The position numbers and the translations under genes are program-made. Positions 41,001-53,300 of a DNA stretch of 64,000 bases are shown here, piece after piece. The stretch is from NCBI GenBank assembly GCA_036852015.1, contig JAANDG010000073.1, positions 62,001 to 126,000 of the forward strand, read 5' to 3'. The DNA comes from Pelodera strongyloides. Taxonomy: Eukaryota > Nematoda > Chromadorea > Rhabditida > Rhabditidae. Positions within the stretch are counted from its first letter, which is position 1; every line of letters begins with the position of its first letter. Below the pieces are notes generated by a model that saw only the letters and a program-made list of their open reading frames with translations, did not search any database and was not told where the DNA came from.

Positions 41001-44000
41001 GAATTCGGGCACCTACAGATTGTACCTTTATCGAATACGGTAGCTATTCTCACAACGTCTCCCGATGAACGATATATGGTAATAGAGAGAGCTTACATCT
41101 TACATCCCATTATCATTACCTTAATTCGTGATATAGACACTAGACTTACCAGACTATGCCCTACCTACCACTACACTACATAGTTGACAGTTGGGAGAAC
41201 CGTACTGTAGTGCTAGACTTCAGGGAATATGATAGTCGTTTTCGACCATAAGAATAAGATTGCGCCAGCAGAGGGAAGCAAACTTCTACCGCGTACAATA
41301 TTTCACTAACTAATTAACAACAACACCAGGCCCTCCAAAAGTCAAAAGTACAGTACCCGCTTGAGTAGATCCCAGGATGCAGAGTGCCCAATAGGCGACA
41401 CCCCTCACTGACAGAATCTCATGCTCCTCGGCTAGACGACATAACATGGCTCCGGTCGAAATTGGAACAAGGGAAGGATCTGAAAAGAATTTCTGGTAAA
41501 TTCCGGCTTAACCTTAATGTACAGCAAAGTTCCGAACCTGAGCGATGTTTCTGTCCTTGGGAAAATTTTCTCTAGAGACATTGCGCTTGGCGGGACTAAT
41601 AAAGCAACGAGCATCCCAACGAGTAAGTACTCCGGTGCTACGACGATGTCCGCCTTCACGCGGTGCAGCACGACAGTCCAAGGACTGCAAAGGACATCAA
41701 CCCACCTACTCCGGACACCAGTTCGGAAGATCACTCGACGAAGCCCATCTCGCGAGGATGATCAACCACGCTGGCTGCCTCCGGCAACAACAACAACAAC
41801 AGTAAGTACTCCGAATACAGTACCACTCACCTTCCTTCGTCAAAAAGGCCAGCGCTATAGCCGCTCCCTTTATCCGGTTGACTTCTTGTGAGTAGATGCA
41901 CTCGAACAACTGCTCGGCCACGTTCTCGTCGATGAGAATCTGACGACCTCGTTTGTGCTTGGCCAATTCGCCGAGAAGATGAGGTGGTGCGCGGACACCG
42001 AAGCGGTCATTTCTACAATTATACTACATGTTTACACTACTAGAAGTCTTTGGGTATGGAAAGTTGGAAAGTCACTCTTGCTATCGCCGAAGCTTATTAA
42101 AGATGTAAAGCTGTCTCAGCTCGTTCAAAACAAGGATACACATAACAATATCATGTCATGGGATTGTTTTACGTTGACAACCTTGTATGTATTCGCCAAA
42201 TTTAAAAACCATGCATGTCTCTCTTTAGCTCCCTCCCTCCCGTCTCTCTCTCTCTCACTCTAATTGTAAATCGCTCACTTGTCACTCGAAGGTCTCGAGA
42301 ATCGCCCGTTTCCAGCTCTGCCAACTTTCAATAGTACTCTTTGCATATCCTCCTCGACAGCTTCCACATAACGGGCGTTGAACGTCTGCAAAGCATAGTT
42401 AATTAATACAAGTCTCCTCTCTCTCTCTAAATACAGACGCAATTGATTTCGTTTGGTACTTCTCGTCGCAAGTCAAATCACATTTCACAGACACTTCCTT
42501 TGTTAAGCGTTAAATTCTGTAGGAACCAATAATTGAATGGATAGGAACTTATAAACCACCTTCATCCACAATTGTACAGCCGTTGTAACATTGCGTTTGT
42601 CAAATGCGACTGCCTTTTCACTACTGTAGAGCAGAGCGCGGAGCAGAACGCCAGCTTCACCAAAACTATCGAGATTAGCCGAGCGAAGCACGCATACGCT
42701 GTCCTTGTAGTTCTGAAAGAAAATAAATGTAATCAATCTTTCAACATGACGTGACTGGACTGGGCTCTGAGAGAGACATAGAGAAAGAAAGAGAGATGGA
42801 GCGACACGACATCTACGGAAAGAAAGATCCCAAAACTTACTGGAGCATGTTGATACAGTAATCGTATCGCATGTCGTACCACCTTCGGCGACGGATCTCC
42901 CAATTGTGACGCCATCCGTGCCAGTCCCCATTGTCCGAAATCCTTGATGTTCAAGGTGGACAAGTGACCCAGCCAACGAGTACACCAAACTCGTGTTTTC
43001 TAAACAAAAATCTTCACTCCCTCATTTCTCTCTCAATTCATGCTGTCGCTCTCTTTTCCTTTTCCCTGTTATTCAAACCTTCCGTTTACAAATATTGAAT
43101 ACTGCCACTAAACAACGACCATGTTTATTGGTTCAAGTTCAACGAGTCGAAAAGTTCATATTGGTAAGTTCCTATAAAGTCCGTAACTCGCAAGACCACA
43201 AAGGTACCCACATTTTACAGAATAGGTTTGGTTTCGAAAGGTGAAACGTTGACATAAAGATTTGGTTTACTACATCAGTCTTTTTCGGGAATCGTACTAA
43301 GCTCGAAGATCTACCTATCATATGTACTAAAATTATAGTATCCCATATTTTGCCATAGCAAGAGTTCTCCAAGACCTTGGCTCCCCCGTATTCGTACCTG
43401 ATTGGTCGAAGTTAGGGCCTTATTCAGTATCAGTCTGGCCATACTGCTCGGAATGGAGTAGTCCAGAGAGGCGACGATCAGTTTCACCAATTCAGGTGCA
43501 CATTCTTCACCCATCAGCTGATGCAGTCTGCAATGAGTAGAAATGTAAAGATACACAAGGAAAAGTTCTTAATAAGAGTTGCTTACTTCCATCAGCTAGC
43601 ATTAGCATACTGTAATTAGAGCAATTAGACCGCCATACCAAGGTAAAGCTCTGCAACGCAGTAACTCAAAAAAGGGGCGTTTTCCCTCACCCAGCCCTTG
43701 AGCTCAACACTCCCCCACCATAGCCAAATACGCTAATTTTTGTGAGTCACAGCTACGTAAAGCTTTCCCCCAATTCTTTATCACCAGTTCCAGTTTCGCA
43801 AGAACAAGCGAAAACATTCCCGGCCTTCACGAAAAAAAAATAAGCGTAAGAGAGCAGTGCCGATTAGGTAATACAAGAAAATGAGGGTGATTGGGAAAGA
43901 GACTGAGATGGACAGAAATCATGTCGTCAGCGAGACATTGAAATAAAAGAAAGACAGATCAGAGAGAGATAGTAGGTAAATAAGAAAGAGAGAGATATGA

Positions 44001-44281
44001 GAGGGAGATGAGAGGGAGATGAGAGGGAGATGAGAGGGAGAGATGAGAGAGAGGGAGGAGGGAGAGGAGAGAAAGAACCCTAGAGAGAATTTCAAAAGTG
44101 AAAGACCTTAGGGTCCGGTTTAGAACAGGTAATCCCGGTCGGGAGGCTGTAGGCTGATAGTCGAGATAGCCGCTTACAAGGACCACAAAAAATGGATATC
44201 ACCCAGTATCGCCAGACTCACACACAGAACACGGGAACTGAACGATCCCTTTACGTCTTTATCCTTTATTTTCTGTCTCTC

Positions 44282-44312
<31 letters not shown>

Positions 44313-47300
44313 TGCTCTCTGTGCATATTTTCTCCTCTCAAAAAACTTGACATGTTCACGTATTCACCAAAAACGTATTAGATAATTCAACAATCGAAAA
44401 CTTGGTTTGAAAAAGGGTGAACGGACAAACGGTCCGACGTTTCACATTCAGGCCACTCTTTCCAAAAGAATTACAGATACGCGTTTCCTTTTTCGCAATT
44501 AGAATTATGGGGTTTCCATGTTTGCGATTCGCACCTGCGAAAATGTCAAACCGCTGTCCTTGTTTGAGTCGATGTAAATGACAGGGTCCCGCAGCGATTT
44601 TGGATTTAGTATGGATCTATTTCAAAATAGTACGGATCTAGTATGGATCTGATACACTTTCGCTGCAGGACCATGTCAAACGTGCGATTCGCATGGGTTA
44701 CGGTAGGCAGTTGACATGCATGTAAAATGACTTGAACATGGACAGCGGTTTGACATTTTCGCAGGTGCGAATCGCATACATGGAAACCCCATTACGCAAT
44801 CTTTTATCTTTACATACATAGCACCTAGCATTCCTAATGAACTCATAATCAAAATAGGCTAGGCCATCACGCACGCGATTATGGCATCCCCGCCCAGGCG
44901 CCCACACTACATCATTAAATACAAAATACAACTCTCAATTGCCATCCAGTGTCATCATAATCATAATCATTATTCTAACTTTTCATCACTATTATGTTAC
45001 AACTGCCATTAAACTCAAACCGCGCGGATATGTTCCCTGAGGGTACTGCAGATGTAGATACGTCTTCGTCTTCACGTGATATATTTAATTTAAGATTTTC
45101 TGTACATTACTGATCCGAGTTCATTGTTCGAATTACTGTATTGAGTGAGTCAAAGGTCAGCCTACCTGTTACTGATTACGTTACATTCTTCATTGAAAGT
45201 ATTAGATAATTGATGTAAGTTAGATGCGTATATAGATGCTATGTATTTTTGATATTATCCTTGATTTACTACGTTGAATTTTAAAACGATTGAATTCTTT
45301 CATCGTCTCTTATGGCGTTGCGCTCTTTCTAAGAGTCTAATAAACATTCAAACGTGTGATAATTTAGTGCGAAACTGTATTTTCCAACAAAATAAATCTA
45401 GCATAGAGCCATACGGAACCATACATAACCCTTTAAAAACTTCCCATGACATACAAATCCCATGTTCTATGTTAGTTCGTTCCTGACAAGCTCTCGGTAA
45501 CGCTCACCAGCTCACCGCTGGCTAATCCACCCTGCCAAAAGGAGACAAACGTAGAGAGAGACGAGAGACTAACAGAGAGAGAGCGAGAGATAACCGGTCC
45601 GATCCGGTAGAAAACTCATTTCTTAGATCTTCAGTCAGATCCAAGGTTTCAACAAACATTCCAACACAGCCACTGAAGCAGTCTAGAGTCTAGAGTGCCG
45701 AGTGCCATTTACGAGTTTAGAGGAAATCCTAGCTTCCTGGGAAACGTTTCTTTTCTTCAACCAACGCAAAGCGCGCGCCCTCAAACATCCTCAAATCAGC
45801 ATAACACTAGAAAGCTCCAGCAGAGACACACAACAAGCACACTCACATAAAATTGGCTTATGTGAGAGGCTCTTTAAAACAAGTTACATTTCTTTCTCTC
45901 CCCTCCTCCTCCTTAAAATGCATATTTCCAGAAAACAACAACACAAGCAGCGCAACATGAGCTTAGGTGACCACCGATGAAATCGCAACAGAAGCGTAGA
46001 GAGAATCCCAATAAAAATCTGTCTAAACTAAAAGACAACATTCCATATCCACCTATCGTGACGCTCAAAAGAAAAGCACTGTTTTTCAAATCAAGGCACG
46101 CTTTGCTTTCAAGAAGCCGCAGTCATTTTCAATTGCAGGTTTCTTTTCATTTCTCAAATAACGGATTGGGTAATAAGCCTAGGTGATAAGATCAACATGT
46201 CAGCTAACGGGCCGGGCGCGCGCTATTACATCAGGCCAGTTATGCGAGAACTAGCGGATGCAACGATGCTGCTGACCAGCGGTGAAACTTGTCCGTCTCT
46301 TTTGCCGGCTGACCCCCCGACCCGCACCCGGGCGAACCGGTTCGCAGGCCTGCCTCATCCCCTGCTGTGTAGGGTGGACTCTCTCCGCATGCCCTAAGGC
46401 TCTCCCCTGTGATCAAGCACCCAGAGCGGGGAAACTGCCCCAGCCCCAATCATCCCGCTCTACCTCCTCTTTCCCTCACTTCCTAGCTCCTCAGGCCTCC
46501 TTTTTATCCTCACCAGCCATTAGACCAAAGAAGAGCAAACGACCATCTTTGGCAGGCACGCAAAGCGCAGGCAATTAAATCCCACAAACGGCTAGGCTAG
46601 ACTGCCAACCATCAACTAAGCCAGGCCTACACTCATTCAACCATCAATCTCGTAATCCAGAATTTGTCATATTTTCCAAAAGTACCTACGACGGCATTTT
46701 TCGCGTTACTTTAAGATACGGGTCAAACTTAATTTGGTGAATGTCTCCTCAACCCTAAATTGTTCTTTTATGTATAAATAAATTTTGTTTTTAACCTTTT
46801 ACTTTTGTGCAATTACAGCTGTAAACAATTGATTTATTTGTCGATCCTCTACTTGTTAAAAAAAAAGATTGGGGTGATATTCCCCTAAAGCAAACCTGCT
46901 ATCTTCTTTCCAAAAATAAGTTACAATTTATCACTGCAATTGGAATTTTTTACTATTTTACAGTGTCACTGTTCTCAGTTAATTGTGTTGATTTTAAATG
47001 TTGACTTTTCAAGCAATTCCATCTGCTTGACAGTTCCTAGATAGGTGTTACTGCAGAAGTGTCTTTTTATCCAGTTTATTTGAGACTACAGCTCCTGGTA
47101 GCTTTCTTATGAACACCGCCTACGCCTACTGTGACATCTTCGCAATTTGAATTTTCATATTTTTCGTGTTCTCCGGTCTCCGAAGTATTACCTTTCATGA
47201 TTTGCTTCTTGCGAATACACTATTCTATCCGTTTCCAGATGGGTGTTCCTACAGCAGTGTGGGTGCTGTGCATCCTTGCTGTCACACTACTGCCACCCAC

Positions 47301-50300
47301 CATGGCAGATATGCCCTCGTGTGATAAGGCTCGATGTCTGCACTGTGATGTGGAGTTCATTGCCAGAATGTGCCCACAAGTGTGCTCCAGGTGCCCGCGC
47401 ACAGTTTTCATTGCTAACGTAAGTTTTCCTTGCTCTGGTGGTTGTGAACTATAATAAGGTACCTAGTGATGAACTGTGGCAAATTGCTGCGCGGGAGTCG
47501 GGACCTGATTAATGCAATCGTTCTGTCCACGTGATTACTGTATGCCTCAAAGCAACATTTTACATAAGAATTCACAGCTTTTCTGTTGAAAAAGCCACGT
47601 GAAGGGTTGAATTGCTTATTGCTTTATAAATCAGGGTCAGAAGCTGAAAGTTGTCCCTGAAAATGCGCGGCCCAAGAAGGAAATTGCACAGATGCCCAAC
47701 ACACAGATTCGGCAACCCGTCAACACAAACACACAACAACACTTCAACCAAGGAGCCCAGGTAAAAATTTGAACCCGACAAATGTAATGTAGCCAGCTTC
47801 TGGAATCAGAACTTCAACTCAACTTTGGTGAATACATCTCCAAAAATTTAAATAAACAATTTCAGGTAGCACGGCAACCTGCTCAACCTACTCCACTATT
47901 TTCTGCCCAGCAGCAAGGCGCGCAGCAGACGCAATTCGGGCAGCAACAACAACAGTTCACGCAGCAAAACACCCAGTACCAGCAACAGCGACCTGTGCAG
48001 TATGGACCAACACAACAGGCCTTTGGTCAGCCGCAGTACATCCAACAACAACCGCCACAACAACAGCAGCAATTGCCACAAGTGCAATTCCAACTGCAGC
48101 AACCTCCCGTCCAATTCCAACAACCGCAGCAACAGGTAAATGAGTTCACCCTTCCTTGCCACAAACATTTTAGTGGAATATTTTGACCTGTTGACCTATT
48201 TTTACCCTACCCTACGTAGGTCGCTTCAAATAAAGCAAAATCATACAACAACTGATTTTTGATATAGCAGGAATCAAAACCCTTCCCATTTTCAGTTCCA
48301 AGCACCACAACCACAACAACAAGGATATCAGCAACCACAGCAGCAGAACGGTCAGTACCAGCAGCAAAATGGACAGTATCAGCAGCAGACACAGCAACAA
48401 CAATACCAGCAATATCAGCAACAGCAGCAACAACAGATTGTTGTAACACCGCCACCTCCAACCCCTGCAGTAACCCCATCTCAGGTAATACTATGGTCAA
48501 GTATTCCTGGCATATTCACCACAAATGATCAAATTGTTAGTTAATACCAACACATGAGAAACCAATTGTCCCAGTACACATGTGAAAATACCCCACAGAA
48601 CCAAAGCTCATCCGAGCATTACTCAGTTTCACACCGCATAACCTTTCTTGTCACAAAAACGGGCAGCATATTATGTTTCCAGTGTGAATACAATCTGATA
48701 AATACGGTAATATCCTAAGATCTGACTTCAGGCTGAAGCCGTCACCCTGGCACCAATGATCCATCCTCCATCGGCCGAAGAGCTCAACTCACAACTCATT
48801 GAGCAACAACGCATGCTTGCTCAGCAAAGGTAATACTTAAACTTAAAGGGACAGGCCCATTAAAGTAAACCTATATTTACGATACGTTCATAATGACTAT
48901 CAAGCATTTTTATTACAATATATACAAACTAAATTTCACATTTATTTGCCATGGAAAACTTTTTTCCGATGCGCTCAGCTCAAATGTATACCGTAAAGCC
49001 GCAAATATCCTTGTCGTCAATGCAAATTTATCGTGAAATTATAATGCGATTAAAATTTGCATATATAGCTTTGAAATCTGCAGTTTTATGGTATACATAT
49101 GCGTTGAGCGCATTGGAAAAAAGTTTTCCAGGGCGAATAATGGTGAAATTTAGTTTGTATATATTGTAATAAAAATGCTTGATAGTCATTATGAACGTAT
49201 CTTAAATATAGGTTTATTTTGATGGGCCTGTCCCTTTAAGTACTCAGTTTGCGAGAGGTGAATGTCAATAAACAAGAAAAACCGAGTACAGAGTTTAGTT
49301 AGATTCGTCCGCCGAACCATCTAGTTAATCTTCGTCATTTTAGACAGGCAAATCCATTCGGCGCTCTTGGAGGAGGACTCGGAGGGCCTTCCGCCGGTGC
49401 TGGACTCTTCGGACCTCTCCCGCCTACAGGTTAGCAGTTAGCACTAGCAGTTAGTACCAACCTTATCACTTTTTCTGGATAGGATAACGTATTTATGTTT
49501 CTCAATATGGTTTATAAACAAACGAAAACTGAAACAGAAAGTCAAAACGGCAACCAGCGTTTTGCTGGAAAGTCCCCTCTGCGCTGGGTTTGGGTATTAG
49601 CCACGGCATATACCTAACCTACACCCTACACCTACTTAATCCATCAATTATCCCTATCCTATACATTCAGGATCGGCTCCAGGTGCTCTCCCGGGTCTTG
49701 GTGGACCTGGAGCAGGAGGTCAGACTCCCTTCTTCAACCCATTCCAGCAGTTCCTCGGACAAGGTGGAGCAGGAGCTGATCTCCTCAACCCCTTCCATCT
49801 ACCCACTCTGCCTCCAATGGGAGATCTGTTCACTACCCCATCCCCTGTTCAGCCACTACCCCAACCACAGGCACAGGTAAGCGACAATCTGCTGAATAAG
49901 CAAATATTATTCATACGCACCCGAAAAATCTCCATGCCACGCAGATGCCCCCGAATACCTCACATGAAAGCTTTCCATTCAGGAAAATCATGAAAATGGA
50001 GATTACCGCACGGCTAATAATACTTAAACCCATATTAACTAAACAAAGTCTTAACACTAGCACCTAGCACGTCTAATCTATCCATAACCTACACCCATGC
50101 CATGCCCCCACGATTATTTATTCACTTGCCTCAACAATCAAGATCATTAGCATATCACGTAGCATCAACCACTTTAGCAAGTTTTCAATTCTTCACTGCA
50201 CTTTTTTTATTAGCCACAACAACCCCAAGAACAACCTCAACAACAGTTCGGTGTTCCTAACATACAACCACAAATCGGAAACTATCCGCCTGTGCCAGGA

Positions 50301-53300
50301 CATCAACTGCAACCACTCACACCTTATCAAATACAACAAGTAACCGTTCACGACTATTTACTCTCTAATACACTATCAGTTTTAGATACGGCAATTTTAA
50401 CGCAACGAAGAACCACCTTTACCCTAGACATCTTACATCCAGATAGATGTAGACAGATCTTACATCTTACATCTAGATAGATGTAGATAGAGACGTAGCA
50501 TAGATGTAGAATCTTACGAACACTTTCAGCCCTAACATCACTCAAACATATTTACCCATCCAGCAAGCACTCACACTCCTAATAGGAATTCCAACGATCA
50601 GCGAACGAATCGTGGTGTTGACCACTAATTCTAGATCCATCTACCAAGTCAAGCATCCATCTATTTAGGGTCAGTACCCGCAACAGCAGGGAGTCAATGC
50701 GAACAACTACCAACAAATCACTCCAACTCAACAAGGAGGACAACAACAACAGATTCCTCCATCACCACCAACTCCACAACAACTTCAGTCACCTAACGGA
50801 CAGCCACAGACCTCCCTGACAATGGTATGTCATTCACTGGTACACGGTAGTTTCTCTCGATGTGAGCTGCCGTTAGACGTCAGGTAGTCCGGAAAGAGCA
50901 TCTCTTCTTCTCCTGAATATGGGATGCATATCCCTCGGCTTCGCCGGGCGGAAGCAGATATTTGCGGTTCTAGCAACTCTAGCTGTTCACCTTCGAACTA
51001 TCCTACCTAAAGTCGTACCGTACCATACTTTGTTTCCAACCAAAAAAACTGTGATGCTCGAGTTTTAGGCCGGAGGTCAAGGCAATGCCATAGTGGCACG
51101 ATCGGTTGACGGCACAAATACCCAATACGAGAAGAATTTCTACGCCAACGGCAACGTCGCTTCTAGCATGTCTGCCCAGAAGCAGTTCCCACAGGTACGA
51201 TTAATAACCAAAATTGCCCGGCAGTGTACCTATACCAGGGTTAGAAACGGCCAATCTTCCTCTGGCAAAACATCTGCTGCATGTACACGTCCCCTAACGT
51301 TAAACGATTCGGACCTCAACAATTAACGATGCACTATATGCAAATCAAAAATCACTCATCTTTAGTGCCCCCGTCAACCAAACTGGCAGCCATGTATCTC
51401 AAAGCCTGAAGCCAATGGCAGATTCCAAAACTGCTGCAGGCGACTGGGCGATGGCTGCATGCCACTTTGCAACTACGATGCCACGCTAGCCACGGTTTGT
51501 TCTCATTATGATTACGGTAACCGTTAACATCGCCACATCCAAAATGACCACATCCAACAAAAACGTATTCAAACTTCCGGATTGGCAAGCAACCTCCATA
51601 ATTACAAAGTGTCCCCTGTCACTAGCCTCTCCACTTATTACCCCATTTCCAGATGCAACTCGCCGTCCTAACCGGACGTTGTCCCATTGGTAAGGTTCGC
51701 GAGATCATGGTCTGTGCTTCCGGATACCAGGACGCCACTCCCTGCTGTGAGGCGTACAATGTGTTCGAGCGTGGTTACGAGCACTGCCGCCCCTATTGTA
51801 ACCCGGCCGCAGGTCTACCCGAGGGAGGACTGTTATCCGAGAAATACAAGTGTCTCGTCAAACTTTCGTTCATTCAACAATGCTTCTATGCCTCTCAAAA
51901 ACCAGCCAACTATGTTTAGAGTAGGACAATTATCCAGTTTCACTAATACCTAAAGACTTTCCTTACTGTTAGGAAAGGAGTCACCTAGCTCACTAAAGAG
52001 ATAACAGCTAGTTTTAGACTTTCCATCGTCATTTACTGTGAAAAAGTCGTCCAGCTCATTTACGCCAAAGTAAGAGTTAGTAAGCCTTCCAAAAGTCGCG
52101 CCTGCGAATCCAGGTGTAATTTCCCCTAACTTATTTATATTTATTATTTATTTATATAACTTATTATTGGAACATATAGGCACTGCCACACTGTGCAATA
52201 CCATACCTTCCAAAAATGCAGTTCAGTATCCAAAACAAATGAACTGCTAATAATAATAATTGTTTACCAGAAATTTAAGACTCACACTACCAAGCTCTTT
52301 CCACCCACACATTCGCTCACTGTTGTTAAAGTGCCAATACTTTTAATTACGCCTCTTTATCAAAATAGTTTACTATACGTATACTTTCACGAAAAAAACC
52401 CGCGACTTGACTGAATAAACATTCAGACTTAAAGTCCGCAAATCTTGAATCGTGCATTTGTCGCCATCACGAATAAATAAATATATTTTACAAATAGTAG
52501 CATGTGGCAATATAGATTTATAAATTTTGGTTGCAAACGAAAAATTGGGGTTTCGGTCGAGCGGGGATCGAACCCGCATCTTCAGCTATCCGGGCCAATG
52601 CATTTACCATTATGCTACCGGCACCCACCACCAACGATTGTTCGCAAAGCGAGTTAAGGTCCGCAATGGCGTCACACAGTGAATACACAACTGCCCGGGC
52701 GGTATTACACCATTAACCCAGTAAAGATCAGCCAAACCTGAGAAACCTGAAAAAAAATATAGATTTAGAAATGGAGAATACAAAACAACTTACTGTTGGA
52801 ATACTGTACTCCGGGTGAGGATCTCAATTCCCTTTGGATGGGTGCTCAGCTCCGAAATCGGTGCAAAATAAAGGAAGAAAGGGTTCAGCGTCATATTTTT
52901 CACGCTGAACACGCCCGTTTGATAGGACTCCTAAATACAACCGTCAATTTACATACAAACACTGTATTGTCGTTCAGGCAAATACTGCGTTGTATGTCTA
53001 CACAACTTAAAGGATTAAAGAGAGAAACTACAAACTGTTGTAATACTTAAACAAGAAGAAATTCATGAGAAAATGCGACCGATGCCCAGTGAAGCTATGG
53101 CCAGCAAAATATTCATGTTTTGTAAGCATGACTACATGACTAGTCATTTCCTCTAACTCGCTTGTTGCGAGAGTAGCAGTACTACTTTGCTCGCCTGCGG
53201 TCTTGCGTACCAAAACCCACATCCTCTCATATTGAGCAAGAACCATGGGTTAGACCTACCGCCTGTAGGTTCAAACTACAATCCTGTGCGTATCTGAGCA

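Noticed and set aside
43311..43397. Extension of the Rictor exon through its donor (RIRGSQGLGELLLW frame)
   Set aside because: It looks Rictor-like at first, but the next exon (KTRVWCTRWLGHLS) aligns better to the same part of Rictor and fits phase 0 with the donor at 43397.
46197..46578. GC-rich open frames in the long Rictor intron
   Set aside because: No splice sites or family motif support them; base composition suggests a repeat remnant, but no ends were found.
47896..48500. Antisense Leu/Val-rich frames
   Set aside because: They are the reverse translation of the CAG/CAA-rich Gln tract of the DB-module gene.
52796..53050. 84-aa open frame near the Rictor intron donor
   Set aside because: No acceptor, donor or recognisable sequence; on the strand opposite to Rictor and without upstream start context.
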